Positions 1 to 5,617 are shown, numbered from the stretch's first letter. The stretch: DNA of 6,225 nucleotides from Sphingomonadales bacterium (GCA_017304125.1 JAFKLV010000119.1:1-6225), one strand, 5' to 3'. The notes: generated by a model from the sequence alone, not told the origin. Program-made: numbers and translations.

Positions 1-849
1 CAGGCGTCGCTCACCTATATCCGCTCGGCCAACGACCGGTTGGTGTTTGCCGGGATCGAGCTGGTGCCCGGGCTGCAGATCGGCTCGATCCAGGCCTCGA
101 CCGCCGATCGCAACACCACGATCGATGCGCTGACGATCTGGCACGGCTTCACCAGCCGGCTCGAAGGCGAGCTGATGATCCCCGCGATGATCCGCACCGA
201 CAGCATCCACCTGTCGCAGGTCCGCGACGGCACGGTGACCGAAGGGTTCGACCTCCATCAAACCGGGATCGGCGATATCGAGGGCGCGCTGCGCTGGCAG
301 GTCAATGCCCCGCTCAATCCTGAAGCCCCGATCATCATCCTCGGGCTGCGCGTGAAAAGCGACACAGGGAAAAGCCCGTTTTCAATCGATTATGACGAAT
401 TCGGCATCGCACATGGCCTTGCGACCGGGTCGGGCTTCTGGGGCGTGCAGCCGGGCGTCACCGTGCTGCTGCCCTCCGATCCGGCGGTAATCTACGGCGG
501 CATTTCCTATCTTTATCAATTCTCGCGCGACATCAATCGCGAGGTCGCCGGCACGCTGATCGGCAATGTCCATCCGGGCGGCGCGATCACTGCCAACATC
601 GGCTTCGGCTTCGCGATCAATCCCCGCTTCTCCTTCTCGCTGGGGTATAGCCACACCTATATCATGCCGACGCGCACCGAGCTTAACGGCAGCTTCCAGG
701 ATTCCTCGACGCTGCAGGTCGGGACGCTCGACCTCGGCATGTCCTACCGCCTCAACCAGCGCCAGCTCGTGACGCTCGCTTTCCAGTTCGGGGTCACACA
801 GGATGCGCCGGGGGTTTCGATGACCCTGCGCCTGCCCTTCACCTTCTAG
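1..849 (+). CDS. FapF-like outer-membrane beta-barrel transporter (5' end missing)
   Basis: The reading frame is open from base 1, so this is the C-terminal 282 residues of a longer protein; the signal peptide and any N-terminal coiled coil lie outside the window. It shows alternating polar/hydrophobic strands with turns rich in Gly, Asn and Asp, and it ends in LPFTF, the C-terminal aromatic signature of outer-membrane barrels. Blocks TGKSPF (visible residues about 122-127), TGSGFWG (142-148) and DPAVIYG (160-166) match what I recall of the PF13557 'Phenol_MetA_deg' transporters, which include FapF, the trimeric pore exporting amyloid subunits in Pseudomonas. It converges on an operon encoding a C39 peptidase and repeat proteins, the partners expected for FapF, so export of those proteins is the inferred role. 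A general PF13557 porin unrelated to the neighbours remains possible. Confidence is high for an outer-membrane barrel and moderate for FapF function. Confidence 0.8.
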   Translation, partial: QASLTYIRSANDRLVFAGIELVPGLQIGSIQASTADRNTTIDALTIWHGFTSRLEGELMIPAMIRTDSIHLSQVRDGTVTEGFDLHQTGIGDIEGALRWQVNAPLNPEAPIIILGLRVKSDTGKSPFSIDYDEFGIAHGLATGSGFWGVQPGVTVLLPSDPAVIYGGISYLYQFSRDINREVAGTLIGNVHPGGAITANIGFGFAINPRFSFSLGYSHTYIMPTRTELNGSFQDSSTLQVGTLDLGMSYRLNQRQLVTLAFQFGVTQDAPGVSMTLRLPFTF

Positions 850-855
850 CCGGCC

Positions 856-865
856 CCGGCGCCGG
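856..865. terminator. GC-rich palindrome in the 20-nt convergent gap
   Basis: The gap between the two convergent stop codons is almost entirely G and C. It holds the perfect palindrome CCGGCGCCGG, and GCCGG at 849-853 can also pair with CCGGC at 862-866. It could form a bidirectional hairpin ending both transcripts, but there is no T-tract on either side, so this is only a weak candidate terminator. Confidence 0.25.
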
Positions 866-869
866 CGCG

Positions 870-1490
870 TCAATGCGAGAAGGTGGCGATCTCATGCCCC
901 AGCCCCATGTTGAGGGCGCTGGTGTGGAGCAACGCGGCAAAGGCGGTGTAATTGCCCAATGTCACCGTCGCATTAGTCTGCTGCACCGCGCTGAGGTTGG
1001 CCATCGCGTTGACCAGCACATTCTGCAGCGCGCCATTGGTATTCTGGATCAACGCGGTGCGCCCGGCATTGGCGAAATAGACCTGGCTGCCGGAGAGCAT
1101 TTGCGGGATCGCGATGCCGCCCGCGCCACCGGTTGCCGAGGCCATATCGGCAGTCGACAACTGGCTGCCGACGATCGTCTGCGTGGTCGCGCCGCTCGCC
1201 GACCAATTGACCAATGTCCGCAGCGCGAGCTGGCCGTCGAGATAGGTCTGCACATCCGCGCCGAAGCTGATGTTCATGCCGCCCCAGTCGAAGCCGCCGC
1301 GCGCCTCCGCCAGCTCGCTGTCGCTCAAGGGGGTCATATGCGCGAGGCGGTCGGTGGGAGGCGCAGGCGCGGGCGCATCGGCCGCCTCGCTCGCGACCGG
1401 CTGAGCCGGGAGTTCGGCGCCCGCCAGCGCAATCCCGCCAAATGCCATCGCCAGCATGATCAGCACGCCACGGATGAACAGCCGCATCAT
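870..1490 (-). CDS. Secreted double-glycine-motif protein in the FapE position (206 aa)
   Basis: The start is ATG at 1490, which overlaps the stop of the upstream C39 peptidase gene as ATGA, a classic translational coupling; the next codon is also ATG. Residues 1-25 form a Sec signal peptide (hydrophobic core about 8-23, probable cleavage after AGA). A Pro/Ala-rich linker (26-50) leads to LSDSELAEARGG (55-66), a motif like the double-glycine leaders cut by C39 peptidases. The rest is rich in Asn, Thr, Ala and Gly with no cysteine, including GNYTA (179-183), which recurs in the 123-aa neighbour. The protein ends in ...FSH. As last gene after the peptidase it occupies the place of fapE in Pseudomonas, where FapE is a minor extracellular component; homology to FapE itself is not shown by any motif I can identify. 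Function is inferred from context. Confidence 0.75.
   Translation of the reverse strand: MMRLFIRGVLIMLAMAFGGIALAGAELPAQPVASEAADAPAPAPPTDRLAHMTPLSDSELAEARGGFDWGGMNISFGADVQTYLDGQLALRTLVNWSASGATTQTIVGSQLSTADMASATGGAGGIAIPQMLSGSQVYFANAGRTALIQNTNGALQNVLVNAMANLSAVQQTNATVTLGNYTAFAALLHTSALNMGLGHEIATFSH
1293..1328 (-). other. Double-glycine cleavage motif in the 206-aa protein
   Basis: These codons give LSDSELAEARGG followed by FDWGG. The pattern (hydrophobic, acidic positions, L at -7, E, then Gly-Gly) resembles leader peptides processed by C39 peptidases. It lies about 30 residues after the predicted signal cleavage site, so cleavage would take place in the periplasm, where the neighbouring peptidase is predicted to be. 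Confidence 0.5.
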
Positions 1491-2257
1491 GGGATGCCTC
1501 CTACACGGATACTGGGCAGGATCTGCACCTGGATCTGATAGATTGGCGGGAGATTGTCGGTCGTCGCGGTGATCGTGCGCTCGCCCTGGAAGAGCTGAGT
1601 CGGCGCGATTGACCAGGGGTTCCAGTCTCGCGCGAGGTTGAACGCGCCTTCCCGTCCGTTTGGCGGCGCGGTGACGATCAGTGCGATGCCGCTCCACATC
1701 CTGGCAAATTCGGAGTCGGAAACCTTGATCAGCCCGCGCGCCGGATCGCCGATCAGCACCCGGCCGCCGCGCGCGCCCTTGATCACCACGAAATGCGTGT
1801 AACCGCGCACGTTGATCAGCGCGATCATCGGCTTTTCCAGTGCCCGCATGTCCTCGATATCGAGGCGATAGCCCTGTGCCCCGAATCCCCTGCCGATGAG
1901 ATAGTTCTTCATGTCGAGCAGCGAAAATCCCTTCTGGCGGATCTTCGCCTGATCGCCCTTGTCGTACATCGCCTTGAACGGCGCGGCTTCGTCGGTGGGG
2001 GTATCATATTGATAGGTGAGCAAGGTCGCGACCGCCGCCGATCCGCAGCTGAAATCGAACCGCTGGCGCACGATCGTGCGGAACGGGATTTCCGCCCAGC
2101 TCCGCACCCGCACGGTATAGCCCGGCTCACGCCCCGGCACATCAACCGCCATCTGTGCCACCGGCGGCGTCTGCGCCGCCGCCGCCACCGCGCCGAAGCC
2201 GGACATGACGCATGCGGCGAGCAGGCCATAAGGCCCGGCAGCGGGCCGGCGCGTCAT
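1487..2257 (-). CDS. Sec-exported C39-family cysteine peptidase (FapD-like)
   Basis: This 256-aa protein has a signal peptide (about 1-28, probable cleavage AAA|QT) followed by a papain-like C39 domain. The visible catalytic set is complete: Gln65 (oxyanion hole), Cys71 in DFSCGSAAVATLL, His155 in YTHFVVIKG and Asp171 in IGDPARG. About 60 residues follow the domain. There is no ABC-transporter membrane or ATPase part, so it is a free-standing periplasmic enzyme like FapD of the Pseudomonas amyloid system, not a bacteriocin exporter. Neighbouring genes on both sides encode secreted proteins with Gly-Gly motifs, the likely substrates. I chose ATG 2257, two bases after the upstream stop; an in-frame TTG at 2263 would overlap that stop (TTGA) and add only two residues. 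The stop overlaps the next start (ATGA), indicating coupled translation. Confidence 0.88.
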   Translation of the reverse strand: MTRRPAAGPYGLLAACVMSGFGAVAAAAQTPPVAQMAVDVPGREPGYTVRVRSWAEIPFRTIVRQRFDFSCGSAAVATLLTYQYDTPTDEAAPFKAMYDKGDQAKIRQKGFSLLDMKNYLIGRGFGAQGYRLDIEDMRALEKPMIALINVRGYTHFVVIKGARGGRVLIGDPARGLIKVSDSEFARMWSGIALIVTAPPNGREGAFNLARDWNPWSIAPTQLFQGERTITATTDNLPPIYQIQVQILPSIRVGGIP

Positions 2258-2259
2258 CC

Positions 2260-2631
2260 TCAATGCCCCAGATTGACGGTGAGGTTCATCGCGCTCTGCA
2301 AATTCGCCTGTGCGCCGGAATTGATCACGACATTGCCAATGCCGTTGAAATTGGCGAAGGCATTGTCGGAAAGGCTGATCGCGCCGGCGGTGTAATTGCC
2401 CGCGATCGTATTGCCGGTAAGGCTGCTTTGCAGCGTCTGGTTGCCGATCACGATCGCCTGACCGCCGCGTTCCTCGCCGAGTATCGCATCATCGAGGACG
2501 GCGGCGTGAACCGCGGGTGGAGGGGGGGCCGCAGCCGCAGTCTGCGCGTGCGCGACCGGACCGCCCAACGACGCGAGCGCGACGGCAATACCGATCGCGG
2601 CACACCGCCCGATGGATGGGAAGAGCATCAT
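2260..2631 (-). CDS. Small secreted Asn-rich protein with a double-glycine motif (FapA/FapB-like candidate)
   Basis: The gene encodes 123 aa from ATG 2631, or 122 aa from the adjacent ATG 2628. AAGGAG lies 4 nt before the first ATG and 7 nt before the second, so the second is slightly favoured. A signal peptide (1-29, VAHA|QT) is followed by an Ala/Pro linker and LDDAILGEERGG (46-57), matching the motif in the 206-aa protein. The remainder is a Gly/Asn/Ala/Ser/Thr-rich region with no cysteine, containing GNYTA (78-82). Its tail has a spaced Asn/Gln pattern (FNGIGN..IN..AQANLQ) and ends LTVNLGH. Such Asn/Gln-patterned low-complexity sequence is typical of bacterial amyloid minor subunits. It sits between the repeat protein and the C39 peptidase, so a nucleator or chaperone role is plausible. 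No family is recognised with certainty. Confidence 0.75.
   Translation of the reverse strand: MMLFPSIGRCAAIGIAVALASLGGPVAHAQTAAAAPPPPAVHAAVLDDAILGEERGGQAIVIGNQTLQSSLTGNTIAGNYTAGAISLSDNAFANFNGIGNVVINSGAQANLQSAMNLTVNLGH
2461..2496 (-). other. Double-glycine cleavage motif in the 123-aa protein
   Basis: These codons give LDDAILGEERGG followed by QAIVIGN. It aligns without gaps to LSDSELAEARGG of the downstream 206-aa protein, sharing L1, D3, E9, R11 and the final GG. It begins 16 residues after the predicted signal cleavage site. Processing after Gly-Gly by the adjacent peptidase is inferred. Confidence 0.5.
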
Positions 2632-2656
2632 TCGTCTCCTTGCATGGGCGCATGAG

Positions 2657-2686
2657 ACAAAATGCCGGGCGGGGTTTCCGCCCGGC
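2657..2686 (-). terminator. Intrinsic terminator or attenuator inside the operon
   Basis: Read on the minus strand, 12 nt after the stop of the repeat protein there is a perfect 9-bp stem GCCGGGCGG / CCGCCCGGC with a 5-nt loop, followed directly by ATTTTGTC. This is a typical Rho-independent terminator. Only about 25 nt separate it from the start of the next gene, most of it ribosome binding site, so no promoter fits in between. Downstream genes therefore probably depend on read-through. The arrangement would make the subunit transcript far more abundant than the mRNA for the peptidase and accessory proteins. Confidence 0.75.
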
Positions 2687-2697
2687 AGGTGGGAGTA

Positions 2698-3387
2698 TCA
2701 ATGGGTCGCGAAGCTCGTCGTGCCTTGAGCGGCGATGTTGGTCGCAGCCTGCGAGTTGGCATTGATGCCGGTGTTCCAGCCCTGGTTCAGGATGCCGGAA
2801 TAGGCGGCAAATGCGCTCCCGCCGATATTGTTCGCGCCGCTGCCATAGCTCGAATTATGGCCGTTGAAATTCATTGGCCCGGCATTGCTCACCGATGCAT
2901 CGAGCGATTGATCGGCAACCATATGGATATTGCCGTTGCGCTGCGAATTGTCGGTGTTGTTCCAGGTCAGCGTCTTGTTGTGCTGCGAGCTATCCGAATT
3001 ATTGCTGTCGAGCGTCAGCACCTTGTTCCGTTGGGAATTGTTGGTGTCGTAGCTGCCGACCGCAACGGTCTTGGTGCGTTGCGAATTGTCGGTGTTGTTG
3101 CTGTCCGCGGTCACCGTTTTGGTGCGCTGCGAATTGTCGGTGTTATAGCTGCCGAGGGCGAGCGTCTTGGTGTGCTGGGAGCTGCCGCGCTGATTGCTGG
3201 TCAGCGACAGGCTCTTGGAAACGCTGGTTGAATTGGTGTCGACCGAAGTGTCGACCGAGGTATCGCTGTGATTGCCGGCTGCACCGGTGACGGTCGAACC
3301 GCCGGCGCTGGTCTGCGCGAAGACGGGAACCGCGGCGCCGAGCGCAACGGCCGCGGCGGCGCCGACAAGGAGCCTGGACTTGCCCAT
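2698..3387 (-). CDS. Secreted tandem-repeat protein, candidate functional-amyloid subunit (229 aa)
   Basis: The start ATG 3387 has a good ribosome site (AGGAAAGGAA about 7 nt upstream). Residues 1-24 are a Sec signal peptide (core VGAAAAVALGAAV, cleavage VFA|QT). A Ser/Thr/Asp linker with a DTSVDTSV repeat (about 42-58) precedes six 16-residue tandem repeats (63-156; the last lacks two residues), consensus [GD]S[YN]NTDNSQRTKT[VL]T. Each couples a polar Asn/Asp/Ser turn to an alternating strand-like TKTVT segment with an invariant Ser-Gln. The C-terminal third is Gly/Asn/Ala/Ser-rich with an Asn/Gln ladder (NTGINANSQAATN) and ends FATH. The protein contains no Cys and no Glu. First position in an operon with a FapD-like peptidase, followed by a terminator, suits a major fibre subunit (FapC or FapB role). 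Sequence identity to FapC is not evident; a secreted adhesin is the main alternative. Confidence 0.8.
   Translation of the reverse strand: MGKSRLLVGAAAAVALGAAVPVFAQTSAGGSTVTGAAGNHSDTSVDTSVDTNSTSVSKSLSLTSNQRGSSQHTKTLALGSYNTDNSQRTKTVTADSNNTDNSQRTKTVAVGSYDTNNSQRNKVLTLDSNNSDSSQHNKTLTWNNTDNSQRNGNIHMVADQSLDASVSNAGPMNFNGHNSSYGSGANNIGGSAFAAYSGILNQGWNTGINANSQAATNIAAQGTTSFATH
2920..3201 (-). repeat. Six 48-bp tandem repeats within the subunit gene
   Basis: The units correspond to residues 63-78, 79-94, 95-110, 111-126, 127-142 and 143-156. Units 2 and 4 start GSY and units 3 and 5 start DSN, so the array has a 96-bp higher-order period, suggesting duplication of a pair. The opposite strand repeatedly reads GCGAATTGTCGGTGTT with few changes, so the DNA itself is still similar between units. 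The block is AT-richer than its neighbours because of the many Asn codons. Confidence 0.85.
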
Positions 3388-3539
3388 TTCAAGATTCCTT
3401 TCCTGTTATCCGCGCGATCGCGGCGCAGGGCAGAATATCTGAGGATGGCATGACAGGTTTTGCGCTCAGCGCATGTTTGGCGTGAGATAATCAGTACGTA
3501 AGAACCGCCATCACGCGCGAGCCGCGCCGCCGGGGCCGA
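3388..3539 (-). promoter_or_regulatory. Leader and promoter region of the amyloid-like operon
   Basis: This 152-nt spacer lies between the stop of the MFS gene and the start of the repeat-protein gene, both on the minus strand. It should hold the operon promoter. I see no convincing -35/-10 pair; TATTCT at 3433-3438 (minus strand) is a possible -10 without a good -35. Possible control sites are the palindrome TGCGCT-C-AGCGCA at 3461-3473 and the self-complementary CGCGATCGCG at 3413-3422, close to the ribosome site. No clear T-tract terminator follows the MFS gene. Confidence 0.4.
3461..3473. promoter_or_regulatory. Possible operator palindrome upstream of the amyloid-like operon
   Basis: TGCGCT-C-AGCGCA is a perfect 6-bp inverted repeat with a single central base, centred about 80 nt before the start codon of the repeat protein. 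The position suits a regulator site near a promoter, but no cognate regulator is identifiable in the window and short GC-rich palindromes occur by chance. Confidence 0.25.
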
Positions 3540-5012
3540 TCAGTGACGGCCACCTCCTTTGACGAACAGCAGCCCGATCTGCCCGATCACCAGCAGCAGG
3601 ATGATGCTCGCAAATCCGGCTTGCTGGCTTTGCGTGATCCTCGTTCCGAGATTGACCAGCGCGGGCGCGAGCCACGCAGTGGCCACGCCGGACAAGGCAT
3701 AGACGCCGAAGAACGCACCGGTTTGATCCGGCGGCGCGAGGCGGGTCAGCGCGGTACGGCTCGATGCATATTGCGCCGTGATGAAGATCGCATTGTTGAA
3801 GCCGATCAGCAGGTAGATCAGCGCGGGCCAGGTGCGATACACCGGCCCGTCCCACAACGGCGGGTGCATCGCCGGATCGAAATGCCAGAAATAGAGGATG
3901 CGATCGGGCGCCATGCCGAGAATCGCGACCAGCCCGATGATCGTCATCGCGATCTCGATGCGCAGTGCGTTGCGCGGGCCCATCCATTCGTCGAGCAGCC
4001 GCCCGATCATCCCGCCCGCCACGGCGACGACGCTCAGGATGATGCCGGTGACGAGCAGGTCGAGCGGCCCCCAGCCCATCACACCCGCAGCCAGGACGCC
4101 GAAGAAGAACAGCACGCCGTTCATGCCGTCGTAGAAAAACATGCGCGCGCCGAGGAACACCGCGGCGTCGCGGTTCTGGCGCACCGTCCTGACCATCTGC
4201 GCAAGGTCGCGCGCGCCTTGACGGAGCGCGCTCAACACCGACACTCCCGTGTGCGGTGCATCGGGCGTCAGGAACAGCAGGGGTAAGGCGCCGACGGCGA
4301 GCAACCCGGCGGCGATCAGCGCGACGACGCGTTGCGGCTCGGCCATCGCCGGATTCAGCCCGAACAGAGGGGATGCAGGCACCCACCACCAGTCGACCTT
4401 GCCGGGAAGCGCGAAGGCCCAGGCGGTAAAGCCGAGCGCCAGCACCGAAGCGGCATTGCCGAGCGACAGCGCCAGCCCCGATGCGGCGTGCGCGCGGCGC
4501 AATCCTGCCGCGCGGACCAGCATCGAATTGTGCAACACCTCGGACCAGGCGAACAGCACGTTGACCGCCAGCGCGATGGTCATCGTCGCCATGATGGTGA
4601 GCCCCGCCCCGCCCGGTTCCGCCCACCAAAGCGCCGCGATCAGCGGCACCATCAAAGTGACGATCACCGCCAGCCACGGCTTGCGCGGCCCGAGCTTGTC
4701 GATCGAGGCACCCAGAAACGGCGCCGTCGCCATGACGATCCAGCCGGCATATTGCTGAAAGCTCGAGATCAGCTCCTGCCCCTTGACGGGATTGCCGACC
4801 ATCGTCGCCGAGACATAGGGCATGAAAATGTAGATCGTGATCAGGATCACATAAGGATCGCGACCGCCTTCAAACATCGCCCAGGCGACGCCGCCCGCGT
4901 TGAGACGCGATCCGGCAGCTTCAGGTTCGACGGCGGGAGGTACTGCATTGTCCGCAGGTCGACGAACCTCGGCTGGCATCGGAGCGGTCAAGCGCGATCC
5001 TCTCTCTGACAT
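3540..5012 (-). CDS. MFS permease, Atg22/UMF1-like
   Basis: A 490-residue multi-spanning inner-membrane protein with about 12 hydrophobic helices and a polar, Pro-rich N-terminal tail of about 40 residues. GASIDKLGPRKPW (101-113) is the MFS motif A between helices 2 and 3, and a degenerate copy GRLLDEWMGPR (337-347) begins the second half. TGAFFGVYALSGVATAWLAP (431-450) resembles the conserved late segment of the Atg22/UMF1 branch (Gly-x-Tyr/Phe-x-Leu-Ser-Gly-x-Ala-Thr). The substrate cannot be read from sequence; Atg22 relatives are linked to amino-acid efflux. ATG 5012 is chosen; its ribosome site is weak, and an in-frame GTG at 5045 would add 11 Arg-rich residues without a better site. The gene follows the HxlR regulator by 77 nt on the same strand, so co-transcription is possible. 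Nothing ties it to the amyloid-like operon. Confidence 0.88.
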   Translation of the reverse strand: MSERGSRLTAPMPAEVRRPADNAVPPAVEPEAAGSRLNAGGVAWAMFEGGRDPYVILITIYIFMPYVSATMVGNPVKGQELISSFQQYAGWIVMATAPFLGASIDKLGPRKPWLAVIVTLMVPLIAALWWAEPGGAGLTIMATMTIALAVNVLFAWSEVLHNSMLVRAAGLRRAHAASGLALSLGNAASVLALGFTAWAFALPGKVDWWWVPASPLFGLNPAMAEPQRVVALIAAGLLAVGALPLLFLTPDAPHTGVSVLSALRQGARDLAQMVRTVRQNRDAAVFLGARMFFYDGMNGVLFFFGVLAAGVMGWGPLDLLVTGIILSVVAVAGGMIGRLLDEWMGPRNALRIEIAMTIIGLVAILGMAPDRILYFWHFDPAMHPPLWDGPVYRTWPALIYLLIGFNNAIFITAQYASSRTALTRLAPPDQTGAFFGVYALSGVATAWLAPALVNLGTRITQSQQAGFASIILLLVIGQIGLLFVKGGGRH

Positions 5013-5044
5013 GTCTTCGCACCGCCGGGCGGCGCGTGAACGCA

Positions 5045-5054
5045 CTATGCATAG
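5045..5054. promoter_or_regulatory. Palindrome CTATGCATAG upstream of the MFS gene
   Basis: A perfect 10-bp AT-richer palindrome lies about 33 nt before the chosen MFS start. On the minus strand it contains CATAGT, a 4/6 match to a -10 element, but no matching -35 is seen. It may be a regulator site or a promoter part; evidence is weak. Confidence 0.2.
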
Positions 5055-5061
5055 CGGTTCA

Positions 5062-5092
5062 GACCCGCGCTAGCCCTTTACGGGTCGGGCTA
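5062..5092. repeat. Overlapping inverted repeats at the 3' end of the HxlR gene (REP-like)
   Basis: GACCCG (5062-5067) pairs with CGGGTC (5081-5086), and TAGCCC (5071-5076) pairs with GGGCTA (5087-5092). The arms interleave, so the two stems exclude each other as simple hairpins or could form an H-type pseudoknot. The second stem includes the HxlR stop codon. There is no T-tract, so this is not a typical terminator. The composition is reminiscent of short intergenic palindromic elements. Confidence 0.35.
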
Positions 5093-5581
5093 TTCGCTGC
5101 GCTTCGCGTGACTTCGCGTCGGATGATTTTCTGCTGCGCAGGCGCGCCCGTGCACGGTCACCTCGCGCGGATCGACCCGCTCGCCACATTCGGAGCAGGT
5201 GAGGACGGCGGTGAAATCATGCCCGCAGCCCTTGTGCCGATGAAGCAGCGGCGGCCCGCGATCGTCCGTGTAATGCCGGTCGCCCCAATGAACGAGCGCG
5301 ATGATCACCGGATAGAGCTCCAGCCCTTTCTCGGTCAGGCGATATTCGTGGCGGACGGGCCGCTCGCTATATTGCACCTTCTCCAGCACGCCCTCCGCGA
5401 CGAGCAGCGCCAGCCGCTCGGTCAGGACGCGCCGCGCGATGCCGAGCCGGGTCTGGAAATCGTCGAAGCGGCGCACCCGCAGGAACGCCTCTCGCAGCAC
5501 GAGCAACGTCCAGCGATCGCCGACCACCGCGAGCGATCGGGCGAGCGAGCAATCCTCGTCGGCAAGGCCATTCCAGCGCAT
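5090..5581 (-). CDS. HxlR-family winged-helix transcriptional regulator with Cys-rich tail
   Basis: This 163-aa protein opens with CSLARSLAVVGDRWTLLVLREAF (residues 11-33), the hallmark of the HxlR family: a conserved N-terminal Cys11, then the winged helix. RRVLTERLALLVAEGVLEK (50-68) is the recognition region and YRLTEKGLELYPVI (80-93) the wing and following helix. The family core is about 110 residues; here a tail follows with Cys119, His121, Cys129 and Cys132 (CSECG), a possible zinc ribbon. The last residues (PTRSHAKRSE) come from a palindromic DNA stretch and may be a recent extension. HxlR proteins bind DNA as dimers, and Cys11 is redox-sensitive in some members. It is divergent from the SDR gene and upstream of the MFS gene, which are its likely targets. 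ATG 5581 gives the expected N-terminus. Confidence 0.92.
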   Translation of the reverse strand: MRWNGLADEDCSLARSLAVVGDRWTLLVLREAFLRVRRFDDFQTRLGIARRVLTERLALLVAEGVLEKVQYSERPVRHEYRLTEKGLELYPVIIALVHWGDRHYTDDRGPPLLHRHKGCGHDFTAVLTCSECGERVDPREVTVHGRACAAENHPTRSHAKRSE

Positions 5582-5587
5582 GACGCG

Positions 5588-5617
5588 ACTCTAGCAATTG
5601 ACAGGGTTCCGTTTCAA
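5588..5617 (-). promoter_or_regulatory. Weak candidate promoter for the HxlR gene
   Basis: On the minus strand TTGAAA (5612-5617) and TAGAGT (5588-5593) are separated by 18 nt, giving a plausible but weak promoter. Transcription would begin at or very near the ATG at 5581, which would make the message leaderless; no clear ribosome site precedes that ATG, which is consistent with this. The -35 element lies inside the imperfect palindrome described for the divergent promoter. Confidence 0.35.

Noticed and set aside
1487..2631. Bacteriocin or lantibiotic cluster, suggested by C39 peptidase plus Gly-Gly motifs
   Set aside because: The peptidase has a Sec signal and no ABC transporter domains, the Gly-Gly proteins have Sec signals and long Asn-rich bodies, and no modification or immunity gene is present; the Fap-like reading fits better.
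2920..3201. Regular 48-bp repeats as a possible CRISPR array
   Set aside because: The repeats are directly adjacent without unique spacers, are in frame, and encode a periodic protein segment after a signal peptide.
2874..3290. Plus-strand 138-aa Cys-rich reading frame with repeated CRC/NCRCC motifs
   Set aside because: It is the antisense of the 48-bp repeat array; its periodic cysteines come from the repeat codons of the minus-strand gene. It has no ribosome site and the real gene has a signal peptide and a good start.
3446..3464. Sigma-54-like TGGCA...TTGC on the plus strand
   Set aside because: The GG to GC distance is 13 nt, not the required 10, and no plus-strand gene follows.
3543..4286. 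Plus-strand 247-aa reading frame opposite the MFS gene
   Set aside because: It is Arg/Asp/Gln/His-rich with no recognisable fold, antisense to a clear membrane protein.
3511..4677. Minus-strand 388-aa reading frame
   Set aside because: It overlaps the MFS permease in another frame on the same strand and reads as Arg/Ala/Gly-rich sequence without domains, a typical high-GC shadow.
5013..5045. GTG at 5045 as an upstream start for the MFS permease
   Set aside because: No ribosome site precedes it, and the added 11 residues are Arg-rich and unlike a permease N-terminus; ATG 5012 is preferred, though not proven.
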